Assembly (NCBI GenBank): GCA_016903695.1
Contig: JADQBB010000004.1
Span: 1 to 64,000 of the forward strand
Direction: 5' to 3'
From: Chlorogloea purpurea SAG 13.99
Lineage (GTDB): Bacteria; Cyanobacteriota; Cyanobacteriia; Cyanobacteriales; Microcystaceae
DNA: 64,000 bases
Part shown: piece by piece, positions 1 to 9,239 of the stretch
Layout of the letters: each line of letters begins with the position of its first letter
Numbering within the stretch: position 1 is the first letter of the stretch
Notes under the pieces: model-generated
The model's database searches: none
What the model was told of the DNA's origin: nothing
Seen by the model: the letters and a program-made list of their open reading frames with translations, nothing else
Made by a program: the position numbers and the translations under genes

Positions 1-47
1 TCTCGCAAAGTGAATACAGAGGCACGAGCGGAATGATGCGACGAGTA

Positions 48-1121
48 TCACGTTCCGTTCTTGAAGGGGGAGGATATGGCGACATACTCCTCTCTACTTA
101 GCGAGGGTGGTACAGTAATGTAGTCCACTCTTACCCGACCATTTTTCTGATCAACTCGGTTCAAGCAGTTATTACAAGTCTTAGAACTAGGATAAAACCT
201 ATCTACTTCAATGTATGTTTTTCCGTCCCATTCAGCTTTGTATTTCAGCATGGTACAAAATTGTCCCCAACCAGCGTCACTAATTGATTTTGCTAGACTG
301 TGATTTTTGACCATGTTCTTAACTGCTAAATTCTCGACAACTATGACTTGGTTTTCGTCAACTAATTTACGACTTAGTTTGTGGAGAAAATCTTCACGGC
401 AACGAACAATCTTAGCATGAACTTTAGCAACTTTGACCCTAGCCTTACGGCGGTTATTAGACCCTTTCTGCTTGCGACTCAATTGCTTCTGTCTTCTCGC
501 TAATATGAGTTCGTATTTTCGATAGTATTTAGGGTTCCCATGTTTAGTCCCATCGGAGGTAACAGCATAATGAGTTAAACCAACGTCTATTCCAACTGCT
601 TTACCTTTAGATGATTGTTCTGGCAAGTTTTGCCCATCATCATACAGGCAGGAAGCAAAATATTCTCCCGATGGAGTAACCGAAATCGTAACCGACTTTA
701 GATTACCAACTGGTGGTCTAGAAATTCGACAGTAAACATCACCAATTTTCGGTAATTTCAAGCTGTCATTTTCTAACTTACATCCTTGAGGAAATCTAAT
801 AGACTGTTTATTTTGCTTTTTCTTAAAGTTAGGGTACTTTGCTCTACCTTCAAAGAAATTGAGAAATGCACTAGAAAGATTTAAGGCCGCTTGTTGTAAC
901 ACTTGTGATGGTGCTTCTGTTAACCATTCAAACTCTTTCTTTAGGGAAGGAAGTAGATTGATTATTTTGTTTCTACTTAACCCCTTCCCAGTTTGCTTAT
1001 AGGTTTTGGATGTTAAGTTGAGAGCGTAATTGTAAAACCATCTAGCACAACCAAACGACTTAGCAAGCAAAACTGATTGCTCGCTGGTCGGATAGATTCT
1101 GTACTTGAACGCTTTTAACAT
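48..1121 (-). pseudogene. tnpB: TnpB (IS200/IS605 family OrfB), C-terminally broken
   Basis: TnpB proteins are RNA-guided nucleases of IS200/IS605 elements and the relatives of Cas12. From the start MLKAFKYRIYP at 1121 the frame gives about 357 residues: the usual N-terminal helical part, RuvC-I in GIDVGLTHYAV (Asp179), RuvC-II in VVENLAVKNM (Glu263) and the first zinc-knuckle pair CNNC (Cys316, Cys319). After residue 324 the similarity stops: the second CPxC pair and the HDRDxNAA RuvC-III motif are absent and are replaced by an unrelated tail. The protein therefore lacks its third catalytic acid and should be inactive. The same frame is open further upstream to 1253, but MLKAF is the family start. 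No TnpA is present. The element lies about 170 bp from tRNA-Pro. Confidence 0.85.
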
Positions 1122-1139
1122 CTTGCTTACCAAACTATG

Positions 1140-1153
1140 CTTACTATGGTAAG
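1140..1153. repeat. Hairpin at putative left end of the TnpB element
   Basis: CTTAC and GTAAG pair around a TATG loop, 19 bp upstream of the tnpB start. IS200/IS605 elements carry subterminal hairpins recognised by TnpA at their ends, and this is a candidate for the left one. Placing it as the true left end is an inference; the exact boundary cannot be set from one copy. Confidence 0.4.
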
Positions 1154-1288
1154 TTGTAGAGATAGTAATGTCAAGTCGCCCGCCCACGGCGAGGTTTTCA
1201 ACCCAAAATTCCTGATAAGTGAGATAAAAGCCTACTTTGGCAGTAGGGGTCAAGGTGAAAATCTCGTAGTATCAACAGATTGAAAAAA

Positions 1289-1362
1289 TCGGGATGACAG
1301 GATTCGAACCTGCGGCATCCTGCTCCCAAAGCAGGCGCGCTACCAAGCTGCGCTACATCCCG
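1289..1362 (-). tRNA. tRNA-Pro (anticodon TGG)
   Basis: Read on the minus strand, the 7-bp acceptor stem CGGGATG/CATCCCG closes a normal cloverleaf. The anticodon stem CCTGC/GCAGG holds the loop TTTGGGA with anticodon TGG, which reads CCA and, by wobble, other proline codons. The T-arm GGTTCGAATCC is intact and the discriminator is A. CCA is not encoded. It lies between the broken tnpB and the GNAT gene; no adjacent duplicated 3-prime fragment was seen that would mark an integration site. Confidence 0.95.
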
Positions 1363-1399
1363 TAACGACGCTTGTCTATATTAGCATAATATTTCGGGA

Positions 1400-1921
1400 T
1401 TAATCAGGATACCAAAACATTCCTTTGATGCCCTCCGGGTCGAGGACGAATCCCAAGCGACGATAAAAATCGATAACGTGAGGATCGGCGAACAAGGTGA
1501 TATTACTAATGTCCTCGCCTCGCAATTTTTTGATCGTGTACTTCATCAAGGATTTACCCAGACCTTTACTTTGATAAGCCGGATGAATTACCACGTCCCA
1601 TATCGTAGCATTAAAAGCGTGGTCGGAAGTGGCACGGGCGAAGCCCACCAAACGCTTTCTATTCCCCTTCACCTCCCACATGGAGGTAACGAGGAAACTA
1701 CACTCGATGGCTTTTTTCACCTTGCGTAGCGGACGGCGGGCCCAGCCCACCGAGTCGCATAACTCCTCTAACTCGTATAGGTCGATGTCCCTATCCGTAC
1801 TAAAAAAAATCCGCGCCTGTGCCGGATTATCGGTCTTGATTTCCACTAGATCCTGACCGTGATCGCTGGTCGGGGATGTGGCGGTGTCCGAGGGGTTAAA
1901 CAATTTCTTCCAAAAAACCAT
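1400..1921 (-). CDS. GNAT family N-acetyltransferase (Ycf52-like)
   Basis: A 173-residue GNAT-fold acetyltransferase. The acetyl-CoA-binding motif A is clear around residues 110-135 ([17 protein letters not shown]), and the family C-terminal FYRRLGF follows. The N-terminus [10 protein letters not shown] and overall layout match the cyanobacterial and red-algal plastid Ycf52 proteins, the relatives of chloroplast GNAT2/NSI. The substrate is probably protein lysines or N-termini, but that is inferred from plant relatives. It is a monocistronic gene upstream of tRNA-Pro on the same strand; no neighbour suggests a pathway. Confidence 0.8.
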   Translation of the reverse strand: MVFWKKLFNPSDTATSPTSDHGQDLVEIKTDNPAQARIFFSTDRDIDLYELEELCDSVGWARRPLRKVKKAIECSFLVTSMWEVKGNRKRLVGFARATSDHAFNATIWDVVIHPAYQSKGLGKSLMKYTIKKLRGEDISNITLFADPHVIDFYRRLGFVLDPEGIKGMFWYPD

Positions 1922-2059
1922 GCCGGTTAGGCTCTATCTGAGATGATATTTTCTAATTTATACTGATAATTAACTATACCTTTTTATTTAAAAAAGTATT
2001 TTCTCACTCCATTTATTATTGTAAACGAGCCAATGGGTTTTACTGGGGATGAGTTGAAA

Positions 2060-2893
2060 ATGCCTACGATCGAAATTTCTGGCACCACGCATCGTTACGA
2101 ACTATCGTCCGCGGATTTATCCAAGCCAACTCTAGTCTTTATCCACGGTTGGTTGCTCAGCCGTCACTACTGGCAGCCACTCATCGAGAGGTTATCACCC
2201 CACTATTGTTGTTTGAGCTACGATTTAAGAGGATTCGGGGAATCTCAACCCGGCACTATCCCCGCGAACCACAGCCTCGCCGCCTACGCCGGGGATTTAA
2301 TCATCCTTCTGGAACAACTGAACATCGATTCCGCCTGGTTGGTAGGGCACTCTCTCGGTGGCACGATCGCTCTTTGGGCGGCCCACGAATGCGGGGAACG
2401 GGTGAAAGGAGTGATTTGTCTAAATTCTGGGGGTGGCATCTACCTTAAGGAAGAATTCGAGAGATTCCGTAACGCCGGGGAACAAATTCTCAAACAGCGT
2501 CCGGGATGGTTGCCCAATGTCCCTTTAATCGACCTCGTTTTCGCGAGGATGATGGTAAAACAACCACTTTCGCGCGAGTGGGGTCGTCAGAGAGTATTGG
2601 ATTTTGTCCGGGCGGATCACGACGCGGCTCTCGGTTCCCTATTGGAATCCACCACCAAAAGCGAGGTTCATCTATTGCCGCAAATCGTCAACCGTTTGCA
2701 ACAACCGGTTTATTTTATAGCGGGAAAAGATGATACGGTTATGGAGTTGAAATATGTTAAGCATCTAGCTAGTTTTCACCACTTATTTAACAGCTGTAAC
2801 CCGAATGTGGTTGAGATTGAAAACTGTGGACATCTAGCGATGATAGAACAGCCTGCCATGGTCGCTCAAACCATCCATCGATTTTTAAGCTAA
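2060..2893 (+). CDS. Alpha/beta hydrolase
   Basis: A single-domain alpha/beta hydrolase of about 277 residues. The oxyanion-hole HGW, nucleophile elbow GHSLGG, a late acidic position in GKDDTV and the catalytic His in NCGHLAMIEQP are all in the expected order. The substrate cannot be told; the sequence resembles cyanobacterial hydrolases annotated loosely as esterases or haloalkane-dehalogenase-like proteins. The start MPTIEIS at 2060 is preferred because GGGGATGAG sits ahead of it; an in-frame ATG at 2033 would add nine residues. There is no signal peptide, so it is probably cytoplasmic. It is flanked by non-coding DNA on both sides and looks monocistronic. Confidence 0.8.
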   Translation: MPTIEISGTTHRYELSSADLSKPTLVFIHGWLLSRHYWQPLIERLSPHYCCLSYDLRGFGESQPGTIPANHSLAAYAGDLIILLEQLNIDSAWLVGHSLGGTIALWAAHECGERVKGVICLNSGGGIYLKEEFERFRNAGEQILKQRPGWLPNVPLIDLVFARMMVKQPLSREWGRQRVLDFVRADHDAALGSLLESTTKSEVHLLPQIVNRLQQPVYFIAGKDDTVMELKYVKHLASFHHLFNSCNPNVVEIENCGHLAMIEQPAMVAQTIHRFLS

Positions 2894-3100
2894 AATCATT
2901 AACCTTATGTCACAATAGAAACAGAACTAAAATGAATCGATGCCAACAGGATTTTTGTATTCAAATGCAATTTGCTCAGATTTTTTATCCACCAGCTCCA
3001 AGCTTACGATGCACTTTTTTCCAACTAACCTAACAAAGTTTAACCTTTCATAAGGGCGAAATTAGTGTATAAAAAAAGTTATCGATAAGGGAGCAAGCCA

Positions 3101-3409
3101 ATGTTACACCGCAAGGTTTATCAATTCTGTACAGATGGGCGGGAAGTATGCGTATTCTTGCGGGATCAGCAACGCTGGATAGATAATGCTCGCATTGTTG
3201 ATGTGGAAGGCGATTTAGTGACGATTCGTTACGAAACCGAAGAAGAAGACGAGATCAGTTCTTGGGAAGAGATGGTTCGTCTGGAAAGTATCGGCGCTAT
3301 CAGCCAAAAACTAGCCTCTGTTTCTCGCACCAGCCCCGATATTAACGTGTCTGAAGATTGTCCCGAAGCAGAACAGATTTACCCCCGCTATCCCGACGCT
3401 CAAGATTAA
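3101..3409 (+). CDS. Conserved cyanobacterial protein, DUF6679-like
   Basis: A 102-residue protein beginning MLHRKVYQFCTDGREVCVF. Its first 70 residues (REVCVFLRDQQRWIDNARI, then a highly acidic ETEEEDEISSWEEMVRLES stretch) match a small family found widely in cyanobacteria, which I recall as DUF6679. The function is unknown. The first part suggests a small beta-rich fold; the last 30 residues look disordered. It ends in a 4-bp convergent overlap with the metallo-hydrolase gene. Recognition of the family is from memory. Confidence 0.65.
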   Translation: MLHRKVYQFCTDGREVCVFLRDQQRWIDNARIVDVEGDLVTIRYETEEEDEISSWEEMVRLESIGAISQKLASVSRTSPDINVSEDCPEAEQIYPRYPDAQD

Positions 3410-5067
3410 TCGTTGTCCCCAGCCTCGAAAACAGGGCAGTAACCTTCGGGGACTACTTTAAAACCGTAGAGAGGTGAGGCCGGGTTCCAGCAGCGCTGGC
3501 TTTTGTAATGAGCGCAGGTACGGCAACAGTCAATGTCATCTCTCCCCTTGGTCATTTTACTACTTCCCTCGTTCAATAATTCCCGCTGGGATACTCCCCG
3601 CAATAACAATTCTTCTCCCTGCCAGCGAGCTTCCACTAAACCTGTGTCGGAAAAATTGCTCCACCGGGGGTCAAGAGTGATGTTATGGGCCAAGGTGATG
3701 GTGATAGAACCATCGGCTTCGTTCAATTCCCCTTCATAATGATTCGGGGAAGGTGGATTGGGTTGAATGAATCGATCGCCGATGGGCAATTCGACGAGAG
3801 TACCCGCAGCCGGGGAGTGCAATTGATAACGATTCTGTAATTCTTCTAAACTGGTTAAATCCGCTAGATAAAGGGGTGAACCATGAACGAAGACGACGTG
3901 CTGGGGACGCAGATTATGGATTAATTGAGTCGTATTCCTGCTATCGCTATGTTCGGCCAAAACGTAGGTTTCTAAATTAACTTCTGTGTGCCCAGCGAGA
4001 AGTTTTAGAAAAGCTTCATTGGTCAGCAGCCGACTTTGAAAATGTTCGGGAGCTAAAATTAAATAACGCTCCGTATCAGACAGTATATATTGGCCGAGAT
4101 TGTCTAATCGATCGGTGAGAATAATGCTAGGGTAGCGAAGTTGGCCCAAGGCATCGGGGGTTAGAGGGCGTAAACGGGGACAGATACGCTCATCCCAGAA
4201 GAGAGGCTGATGTTTGGCAAAATTTTGTACCGAGAGGGGAAATTGACCCAGTAATGTTAAATAACGATCGCACGCCCCACTGACTTCGCCATCCACCCAA
4301 ATATCCACATCCCGCCCCGTGAATTGATGATGGGAGCGCAGCAATTTTAAGATTTCCTGACCTGACCCCAAAGCTGGCACTGGCAGAATAACCGTTTGTT
4401 TGGCGTTGACAGCCTCGTGAATACGCTCCATTAACCCTTTTTCCTGCTGGCGGCGATGGGGGTAACGGATAGTGCCGTAACTGCCCTCGACGATCAACAC
4501 ATCGGGGGCCAGACCCCGTAAGAGTTCTATAGATAACCCTTCTACGAGTTGGAAGTTAGAAAGGGAAAAATCTCCTGTATAGAACACCTTATAAACCCGT
4601 TTCGGCGTTTTATAGGTGAACAAAACAGCGGCAGCGCCTGGGAGATGACCTGCGGGGAATATTTCCGCCGTCAAGTCAGGAAAAAGGGTGATAGGGGTAC
4701 GCCAAGACCACCCCTGACAAAATCTGGTGAATCCCTCCACTTGCGAGGATTGGTTGCCGGGCCAATTGAGGGGCAGGAGTTGCACCGTCACTTGGCTGGC
4801 ATAAATCGGTATCCCTGGATAGAGGCGATGGAGGGATAATAAACCTTGAGCGTGATCCGGGTGGGCGTGACTACAAAAAACGAGATCCGCGGGGGGCTTC
4901 TTGCCGTTTTTCAAGGAGGTTAGCCCTTTTAACCCGCAGTCTAGTAGAAGGCGGTAAGGGCCGATGGCCAAGAGTAAGCACACGCCCTCGTCGCCGTGAC
5001 CGACAGCGTGGGGGAATAAAGATAATAGAGACTTAGATTGAGCGGGGTGGGGATACCTTTGATTCAT
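3406..5067 (-). CDS. MBL-fold/beta-CASP-type metallo-hydrolase
   Basis: A 553-residue metallo-beta-lactamase-fold protein. The metal motif HAHPDH spans residues 67-72, preceded by LLDCG (Asp43) and followed by HLPGAAAVLF and YTGDFSLSN, the usual later metal ligands. The middle region resembles the beta-CASP insertion of RNA-processing exonucleases (KEGG-like line seen in CPSF/YSH1 relatives), followed by VVFVHGSP. The C-terminal 40 residues add a cysteine-rich tail (CRTCAHYKSQRCW and a later Cys) that may bind zinc. A role in RNA processing is inferred from the fold; it is shorter in its RNA-binding tail than RNase J. Confidence 0.75.
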   Translation of the reverse strand: MNQRYPHPAQSKSLLSLFPHAVGHGDEGVCLLLAIGPYRLLLDCGLKGLTSLKNGKKPPADLVFCSHAHPDHAQGLLSLHRLYPGIPIYASQVTVQLLPLNWPGNQSSQVEGFTRFCQGWSWRTPITLFPDLTAEIFPAGHLPGAAAVLFTYKTPKRVYKVFYTGDFSLSNFQLVEGLSIELLRGLAPDVLIVEGSYGTIRYPHRRQQEKGLMERIHEAVNAKQTVILPVPALGSGQEILKLLRSHHQFTGRDVDIWVDGEVSGACDRYLTLLGQFPLSVQNFAKHQPLFWDERICPRLRPLTPDALGQLRYPSIILTDRLDNLGQYILSDTERYLILAPEHFQSRLLTNEAFLKLLAGHTEVNLETYVLAEHSDSRNTTQLIHNLRPQHVVFVHGSPLYLADLTSLEELQNRYQLHSPAAGTLVELPIGDRFIQPNPPSPNHYEGELNEADGSITITLAHNITLDPRWSNFSDTGLVEARWQGEELLLRGVSQRELLNEGSSKMTKGRDDIDCCRTCAHYKSQRCWNPASPLYGFKVVPEGYCPVFEAGDND

Positions 5068-5114
5068 GCTGAAGGTTAGGAAGAAAAAATCGATCGCTCT
5101 GGCCGTATTATCCC

Positions 5115-5237
5115 TTAGTGAGCGGAACCATTGCCATCGTAGTTATCGCTATCGTAAAAGCCATTTTTGGTGCCGAAAAACAGACACGAGACTATAAACA
5201 ACCCGCTCAAGACTACCATGATCAATTTAATATCCAT
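5115..5237 (-). CDS. Small membrane protein, 40 residues
   Basis: A short frame starting MDIKLIMVVLSGLFIVSCLF, with one transmembrane helix (about residues 4-22) and a polar, acidic tail that ends DGNGSAH. A Shine-Dalgarno AGGAG lies about 11 nt before the ATG. The charge pattern is that of a single-span thylakoid or plasma membrane protein. It sits 111 bp downstream of the antiporter gene on the same strand, so it may be cotranscribed with it. I do not recognise the family. The frame on the opposite strand over the same stretch has no coding character. Confidence 0.6.
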   Translation of the reverse strand: MDIKLIMVVLSGLFIVSCLFFGTKNGFYDSDNYDGNGSAH

Positions 5238-5348
5238 GATTTATATAACTCCTAGAAAACCTAATTTTAATACTAACTCAATACTACTTCAGCGTTCGCT
5301 GATTCTGACTCTCGGAAAACTGATTAGTTATTCTGAATATAAGTATAA

Positions 5349-7211
5349 TTAAACTAAATCTAATTCCGTTCCAGGTAATTGTTGCAGAGCCGATCCGAGG
5401 GATTGAACACCTCCAGAAAGCCGTTTGAGCAATTGGGGGCGGGGATCGTAGAGGAGATAGATTAACTCGTCGTCGGGCTGCCACTCCTCATCAGCCGTGA
5501 CTACTTGTAAGATATTATCGCGCCTGACGAGGAGGGGTAGTAATTCGCCGTCAGCTACCAAGGTTCTTAAACGGGTTTGAGATAAAGAAAATTGATTTTT
5601 AAGATAAGTTTTTCCTAACTTAACCTGATTGTTTTCTAAATATTGATTCCAGGTTTTAATCGATAATTGTTCGATGAACGCTTGGTTGATGCGGGTTTTA
5701 GTAGAAGAATTACCGGGGAAAACAGCAAGGACGCGAGGGGGGGAAAATTCCTCTATAGCTCTTTGAGCGAGAACTAAATTTACCTCGCCGTTGTGAGTGA
5801 GGGCGATAAAAGACCCCATCGATTCGATCCCGGCCTCTATCAACACATCCGAGTCGAGACCGCTACTTTGAAAAACCGCTAAACCTAGCTCCCTGGCTTG
5901 CTGACAAGCCTCCTTATCGGTATCGATCAACACCACCGATTCCCCCTGTTCTTGGAACAGGCGCCCCAATAGACGGGCGAGAGGATTACAACCGATAATT
6001 ACCGCCCCGGTGGCCTGGTCTTGAGTGATTCCCAGCCATCGGGCCACCCAGCGGGCGCTCAAACCCTGGATGAATACGGTCATGAGGATCGTTAAAAATA
6101 CCAAAGCCTTGATCGAGTCGCCGCCGTTAATACCCTTGTTAGTGAGGACGATCGCGAATAACGACGCTACGGAGGCGGAGACGATGCCTCTAGGGGCAAC
6201 CCAGGAGAGGAACAGTTTATGCCGCCAATTCAAGCCACTATTGAAGGTACAGAGAGCGATACTCAAGGGGCGCACCAGCAACATCAACACCGCCACCGTG
6301 CCCACGCTACCCCAACCGAGGGCGAACACGCTGGCGATGGAAAGATCCGCCGCCAAGAGGATGAAGAGAACCGATACGCATAAAACCGTTAATTGACCTT
6401 TAAAGCGTCTGAGAAGTCTTTCTTCTGGTATGTCGGCAGCTTTGAGGACGATTCCCGCCATCACCACCGCCATTAAACCGGATTCGCTCCTGCTTATCTG
6501 TGCGAGACCGAATAAACTCCAAACTCCGGCGAGGACGACGAGGTTTTTTAACTCGTCGCTGACAAAGTTGGCTTTTTTCAGGAAGAAACCCAATAACCAA
6601 CCGCCGAGGCTACCGATGGCCGCGCCGATTCCCAGGCGCATTGACAGCCCGCTCATCACTTCCCAGGAACTCAGTTCCCTATTGACGATCGTATTCAGTA
6701 CCACCACCGCTAAAATCGCCCCCACCGGGTCGATCAAGACTCCTTCCCCCTCTAGAAGGGTGGCCACCCGACGATCAACGCTCACCTGTTTTAGCAGGGG
6801 GCTGATCACCGTGGGGCCCGTGACTACTACCAGGGATGAATAAAGGAAAGCGATCGTCCAGGGAAATTCCCCCAACCAGTGGGCTGCCATGCCACCGCCC
6901 AAGAAGGTGATCGAAGTTCCTAATGTGACGAGATTTCTTAAGCTACCGGATACTTGTCCCAATTCTCGTAAACCGAGATTCAATCCCCCTTCAAAAAGGA
7001 TAACCGCCACAGATAGAGCTACTAATACTTCCAGCCCCACCCCTAACTGTTGGGGGTGAAGGATATTCAAGCCATCAGCACCGAGAAGTATCCCGAATAG
7101 TAGGAGAAATACTATGCTGGGTACTTTCAGGTAAGCGGCGATGACCTGGGCGCTAATGCCCGCACCCACGGCCATGACTATTTGCAGGGTTAACTCGAAA
7201 GATTGATCCAT
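5349..7211 (-). CDS. CPA1-type Na+/H+ antiporter (NhaP-like) with TrkA-N domain
   Basis: A 620-residue cation/proton antiporter. The first about 390 residues hold roughly a dozen hydrophobic helices, including the transport-core stretch GVLIDPVGAILAVVVLN with the conserved Asp. After a short linker, residues from about 398 form a Rossmann-like TrkA-N/RCK domain beginning GAVIIGCNPLARLLG and continuing to VVLIDTD, although the glycine motif is imperfect. A TrkA-C-like tail follows. Such proteins exchange Na+ or K+ for H+ at the plasma or thylakoid membrane, and the RCK domain would gate activity. Cyanobacteria carry several paralogues; I do not assign a NhaS number. Confidence 0.85.
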   Translation of the reverse strand: MDQSFELTLQIVMAVGAGISAQVIAAYLKVPSIVFLLLFGILLGADGLNILHPQQLGVGLEVLVALSVAVILFEGGLNLGLRELGQVSGSLRNLVTLGTSITFLGGGMAAHWLGEFPWTIAFLYSSLVVVTGPTVISPLLKQVSVDRRVATLLEGEGVLIDPVGAILAVVVLNTIVNRELSSWEVMSGLSMRLGIGAAIGSLGGWLLGFFLKKANFVSDELKNLVVLAGVWSLFGLAQISRSESGLMAVVMAGIVLKAADIPEERLLRRFKGQLTVLCVSVLFILLAADLSIASVFALGWGSVGTVAVLMLLVRPLSIALCTFNSGLNWRHKLFLSWVAPRGIVSASVASLFAIVLTNKGINGGDSIKALVFLTILMTVFIQGLSARWVARWLGITQDQATGAVIIGCNPLARLLGRLFQEQGESVVLIDTDKEACQQARELGLAVFQSSGLDSDVLIEAGIESMGSFIALTHNGEVNLVLAQRAIEEFSPPRVLAVFPGNSSTKTRINQAFIEQLSIKTWNQYLENNQVKLGKTYLKNQFSLSQTRLRTLVADGELLPLLVRRDNILQVVTADEEWQPDDELIYLLYDPRPQLLKRLSGGVQSLGSALQQLPGTELDLV

Positions 7212-7530
7212 AGAAATTTAGCAATAGTAGAGCGATGCCGAACTGTTAATCTCAGCCTTTTTGATCTTGGGTTTCTCAAGTTACACTAAAGTGATAGTTA
7301 CTATAAGAGGCTGATGTTACTTTATGTTAATGGTTAGGCATACGACAAGCGGTTATTTTAACCACCGAATACGCTATCGATAATAATTATTAATTGAAAA
7401 AATATAGTGAATTTTTTTTAACGAATCATTTTTAGCTATTGTATCATTGAATTTTTTTATTATCAGCCCTGAGAAACATCAAAGGGCAATATCCATATCA
7501 ACAGTCAACATCAGGTTAACTTTAACAGTC
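7212..7530. other. Divergent intergenic region, antiporter / GT39
   Basis: A 319-bp AT-rich stretch between two divergent genes, so it should hold both promoters. A TTG-initiated extension of the GT39 frame runs back to 7447 but has no family similarity. No RNA gene, strong hairpin or clear operator was found. Confidence 0.4.
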
Positions 7531-9162
7531 ATGAATCGTCAAACGTTTACTTGGGGGTATTCCGGTTATAAACTACGTTACAAGGAAGATTTAAAAGAAT
7601 TTTTGTGTTTGGCGGGGTTATTAATAGCATCCCTACTCCTCTTCACCGTCAATTTAGGTGAGCTAACTTTAAGGGATTGGGACGAAGCCACGATCGCTCA
7701 AGTAGCGAAAGAGATATGGCAAGCATCTCCATCTGCCTTAAAATGGTTATTTCCCACCTTTTGGGGCGACCCTTACCTGAATAAACCTCCTTTAATTCAC
7801 AGCTTGATCGCTTTAGCCTACAGTTGGGGAGGGGAGAGCGAATGGACGACGCGACTACCCGGGGCGATTCTGACAGCTTTTTCCGTACCCTTGTTGTATC
7901 TCTTGGGGCGGGAAATTTTTCCTGGTCGCACTTCCGCCCTATTGTCAGCCCTACTGTATCTAACTTTACTACCGGTAGTCAGACATGGACGTTTAGCCAT
8001 GTTAGACGGGGCGGTATTGTGTTTTGAAATATTGATGATGGGTTGTATGTTACGCTCTCGAAGGTCTCCCGTGTGGGCTTTGGGGGCGGGGTTGGGTTTT
8101 AGCTTTCTCTGTCTCACGAAAGGCATATTGGGAGTATTACTGGCTGGTATCGCCTTTATCTTCCTGCTTTGGGATACCCCCCGCTTATTGACCAGTGCCT
8201 ATTTCTGGTTCGGCTGGTTTTTAGGCAGTACGCCCGCGCTGGCTTGGTATGGAGCGCAATTTTTCCATTACGAACAAGCGTTTATCGATTCTCTCATGGC
8301 TCAACAGTTAAGCCGCGTGGGGCAGGAGTTAGATAATCATCAGGGGCCCCCCTGGTATTATCTGGTAGAAATTCTTAAATATGGTTGGCCCTGGCTGATT
8401 TTTGTGGTTTGGGGTCTACGTCTGGCCTGGCAGGATTATCACTACAGTTGGGCTAAGTTGGTATTGGTCTGGTCAACCTGTTTTTTACTGATAGTCTCTT
8501 TGATGGCCACTAAATTACCTTGGTATGTCATGCCCGTATATCCCGCCCTCGCTTTAGCCGGTGGTCACGCCCTCGCGGGAGTACGCCACTTTCCCCTGGA
8601 TAAACCTTATCATCCCCTCTGGGTGGCTATTCTAGGAGGGATTTCTCTAGTCACGGGTATTTTAGCTTTAGTTCTTTATCTGAATTTGAGTTTTAGTCTG
8701 ACTATCCTTGAGGGTGATTCTTTAGCTTTAATTTTAAGCGCTTTATCTTTAACGACAGGTACTGCGGCGGTTTTGATCAATCAGCGTTCTGAACAGTTTA
8801 TACCGATTTTGTTCTGGGGTATGTACGTTTCTTTATTCCTCTTTGTCAATTCTTCTTTCTGGATCTGGGAATTGAACGAGGATTTCGCCGTCAAACCGGT
8901 GGCAAAAATGGTTCAGGAGGTAGTATCACCCGCAATGCCGCTTTACACTACTTTTGATTACGAGCGGCCTTCCCTTAATTTTTATAGTGGGCGACGCATT
9001 AAGCCCCTAGAAACCCCTGCTTTGAAGGAATATTGGCAAAAACAGCCTCATCCTTACATTTTAATAGACGATCGCACTTTATCAGATTTAGAATTAGATT
9101 CGGTACAGATCCTCAAACAAATTCCCCACTGGTCAATAATCACTAAAAACCGTCAATCCTAA
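7531..9162 (+). CDS. GT39-family (ArnT/PMT-like) membrane glycosyltransferase
   Basis: A 543-residue polytopic membrane protein of the GT39/ArnT superfamily, which transfers a sugar from a polyprenyl-phosphate carrier to lipid or protein outside the membrane. The early extracytoplasmic loop contains RDWDEATIAQVAKEIW, the family's acidic catalytic motif, followed by about ten to twelve hydrophobic segments and a soluble C-terminal end. The start at 7531 (MNRQTFTWGY) is chosen because the earlier part of the open frame begins with TTG and looks non-coding. The acceptor is unknown. A bidirectional terminator separates it from the convergent photosystem II assembly operon. Confidence 0.8.
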   Translation: MNRQTFTWGYSGYKLRYKEDLKEFLCLAGLLIASLLLFTVNLGELTLRDWDEATIAQVAKEIWQASPSALKWLFPTFWGDPYLNKPPLIHSLIALAYSWGGESEWTTRLPGAILTAFSVPLLYLLGREIFPGRTSALLSALLYLTLLPVVRHGRLAMLDGAVLCFEILMMGCMLRSRRSPVWALGAGLGFSFLCLTKGILGVLLAGIAFIFLLWDTPRLLTSAYFWFGWFLGSTPALAWYGAQFFHYEQAFIDSLMAQQLSRVGQELDNHQGPPWYYLVEILKYGWPWLIFVVWGLRLAWQDYHYSWAKLVLVWSTCFLLIVSLMATKLPWYVMPVYPALALAGGHALAGVRHFPLDKPYHPLWVAILGGISLVTGILALVLYLNLSFSLTILEGDSLALILSALSLTTGTAAVLINQRSEQFIPILFWGMYVSLFLFVNSSFWIWELNEDFAVKPVAKMVQEVVSPAMPLYTTFDYERPSLNFYSGRRIKPLETPALKEYWQKQPHPYILIDDRTLSDLELDSVQILKQIPHWSIITKNRQS

Positions 9163-9195
9163 TCTGTATCAGTGAGGATTCTAGGCATCCTAGTG

Positions 9196-9228
9196 GAACA
9201 GAGCCTATATTATTAATAAGCTCTGTTC
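9196..9228. terminator. Bidirectional hairpin terminator
   Basis: A perfect 9-bp inverted repeat, GAACAGAGC and GCTCTGTTC, separated by 15 bp of AT-rich DNA. It lies between the converging ends of the GT39 gene and the operon ending at 9240, where a shared terminator is expected. Confidence 0.6.
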
Positions 9229-9239
9229 AATCCCAGTAG

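Noticed and set aside
1-1362. Integrated genomic island at tRNA-Pro
   Set aside because: No integrase, no second copy of the tRNA 3-prime end, and neighbouring genes look ancestral; only a TnpB remnant is present.
1478-1856. Two plus-strand open frames across the Ycf52-like gene
   Set aside because: They lie fully antisense to a gene with clear GNAT motifs and have no recognisable domain.
5167-5352. A 61-residue plus-strand frame in the gap before the antiporter gene
   Set aside because: No Shine-Dalgarno or family similarity; the minus-strand 40-residue frame over the same stretch has both a ribosome-binding site and a membrane-protein profile.
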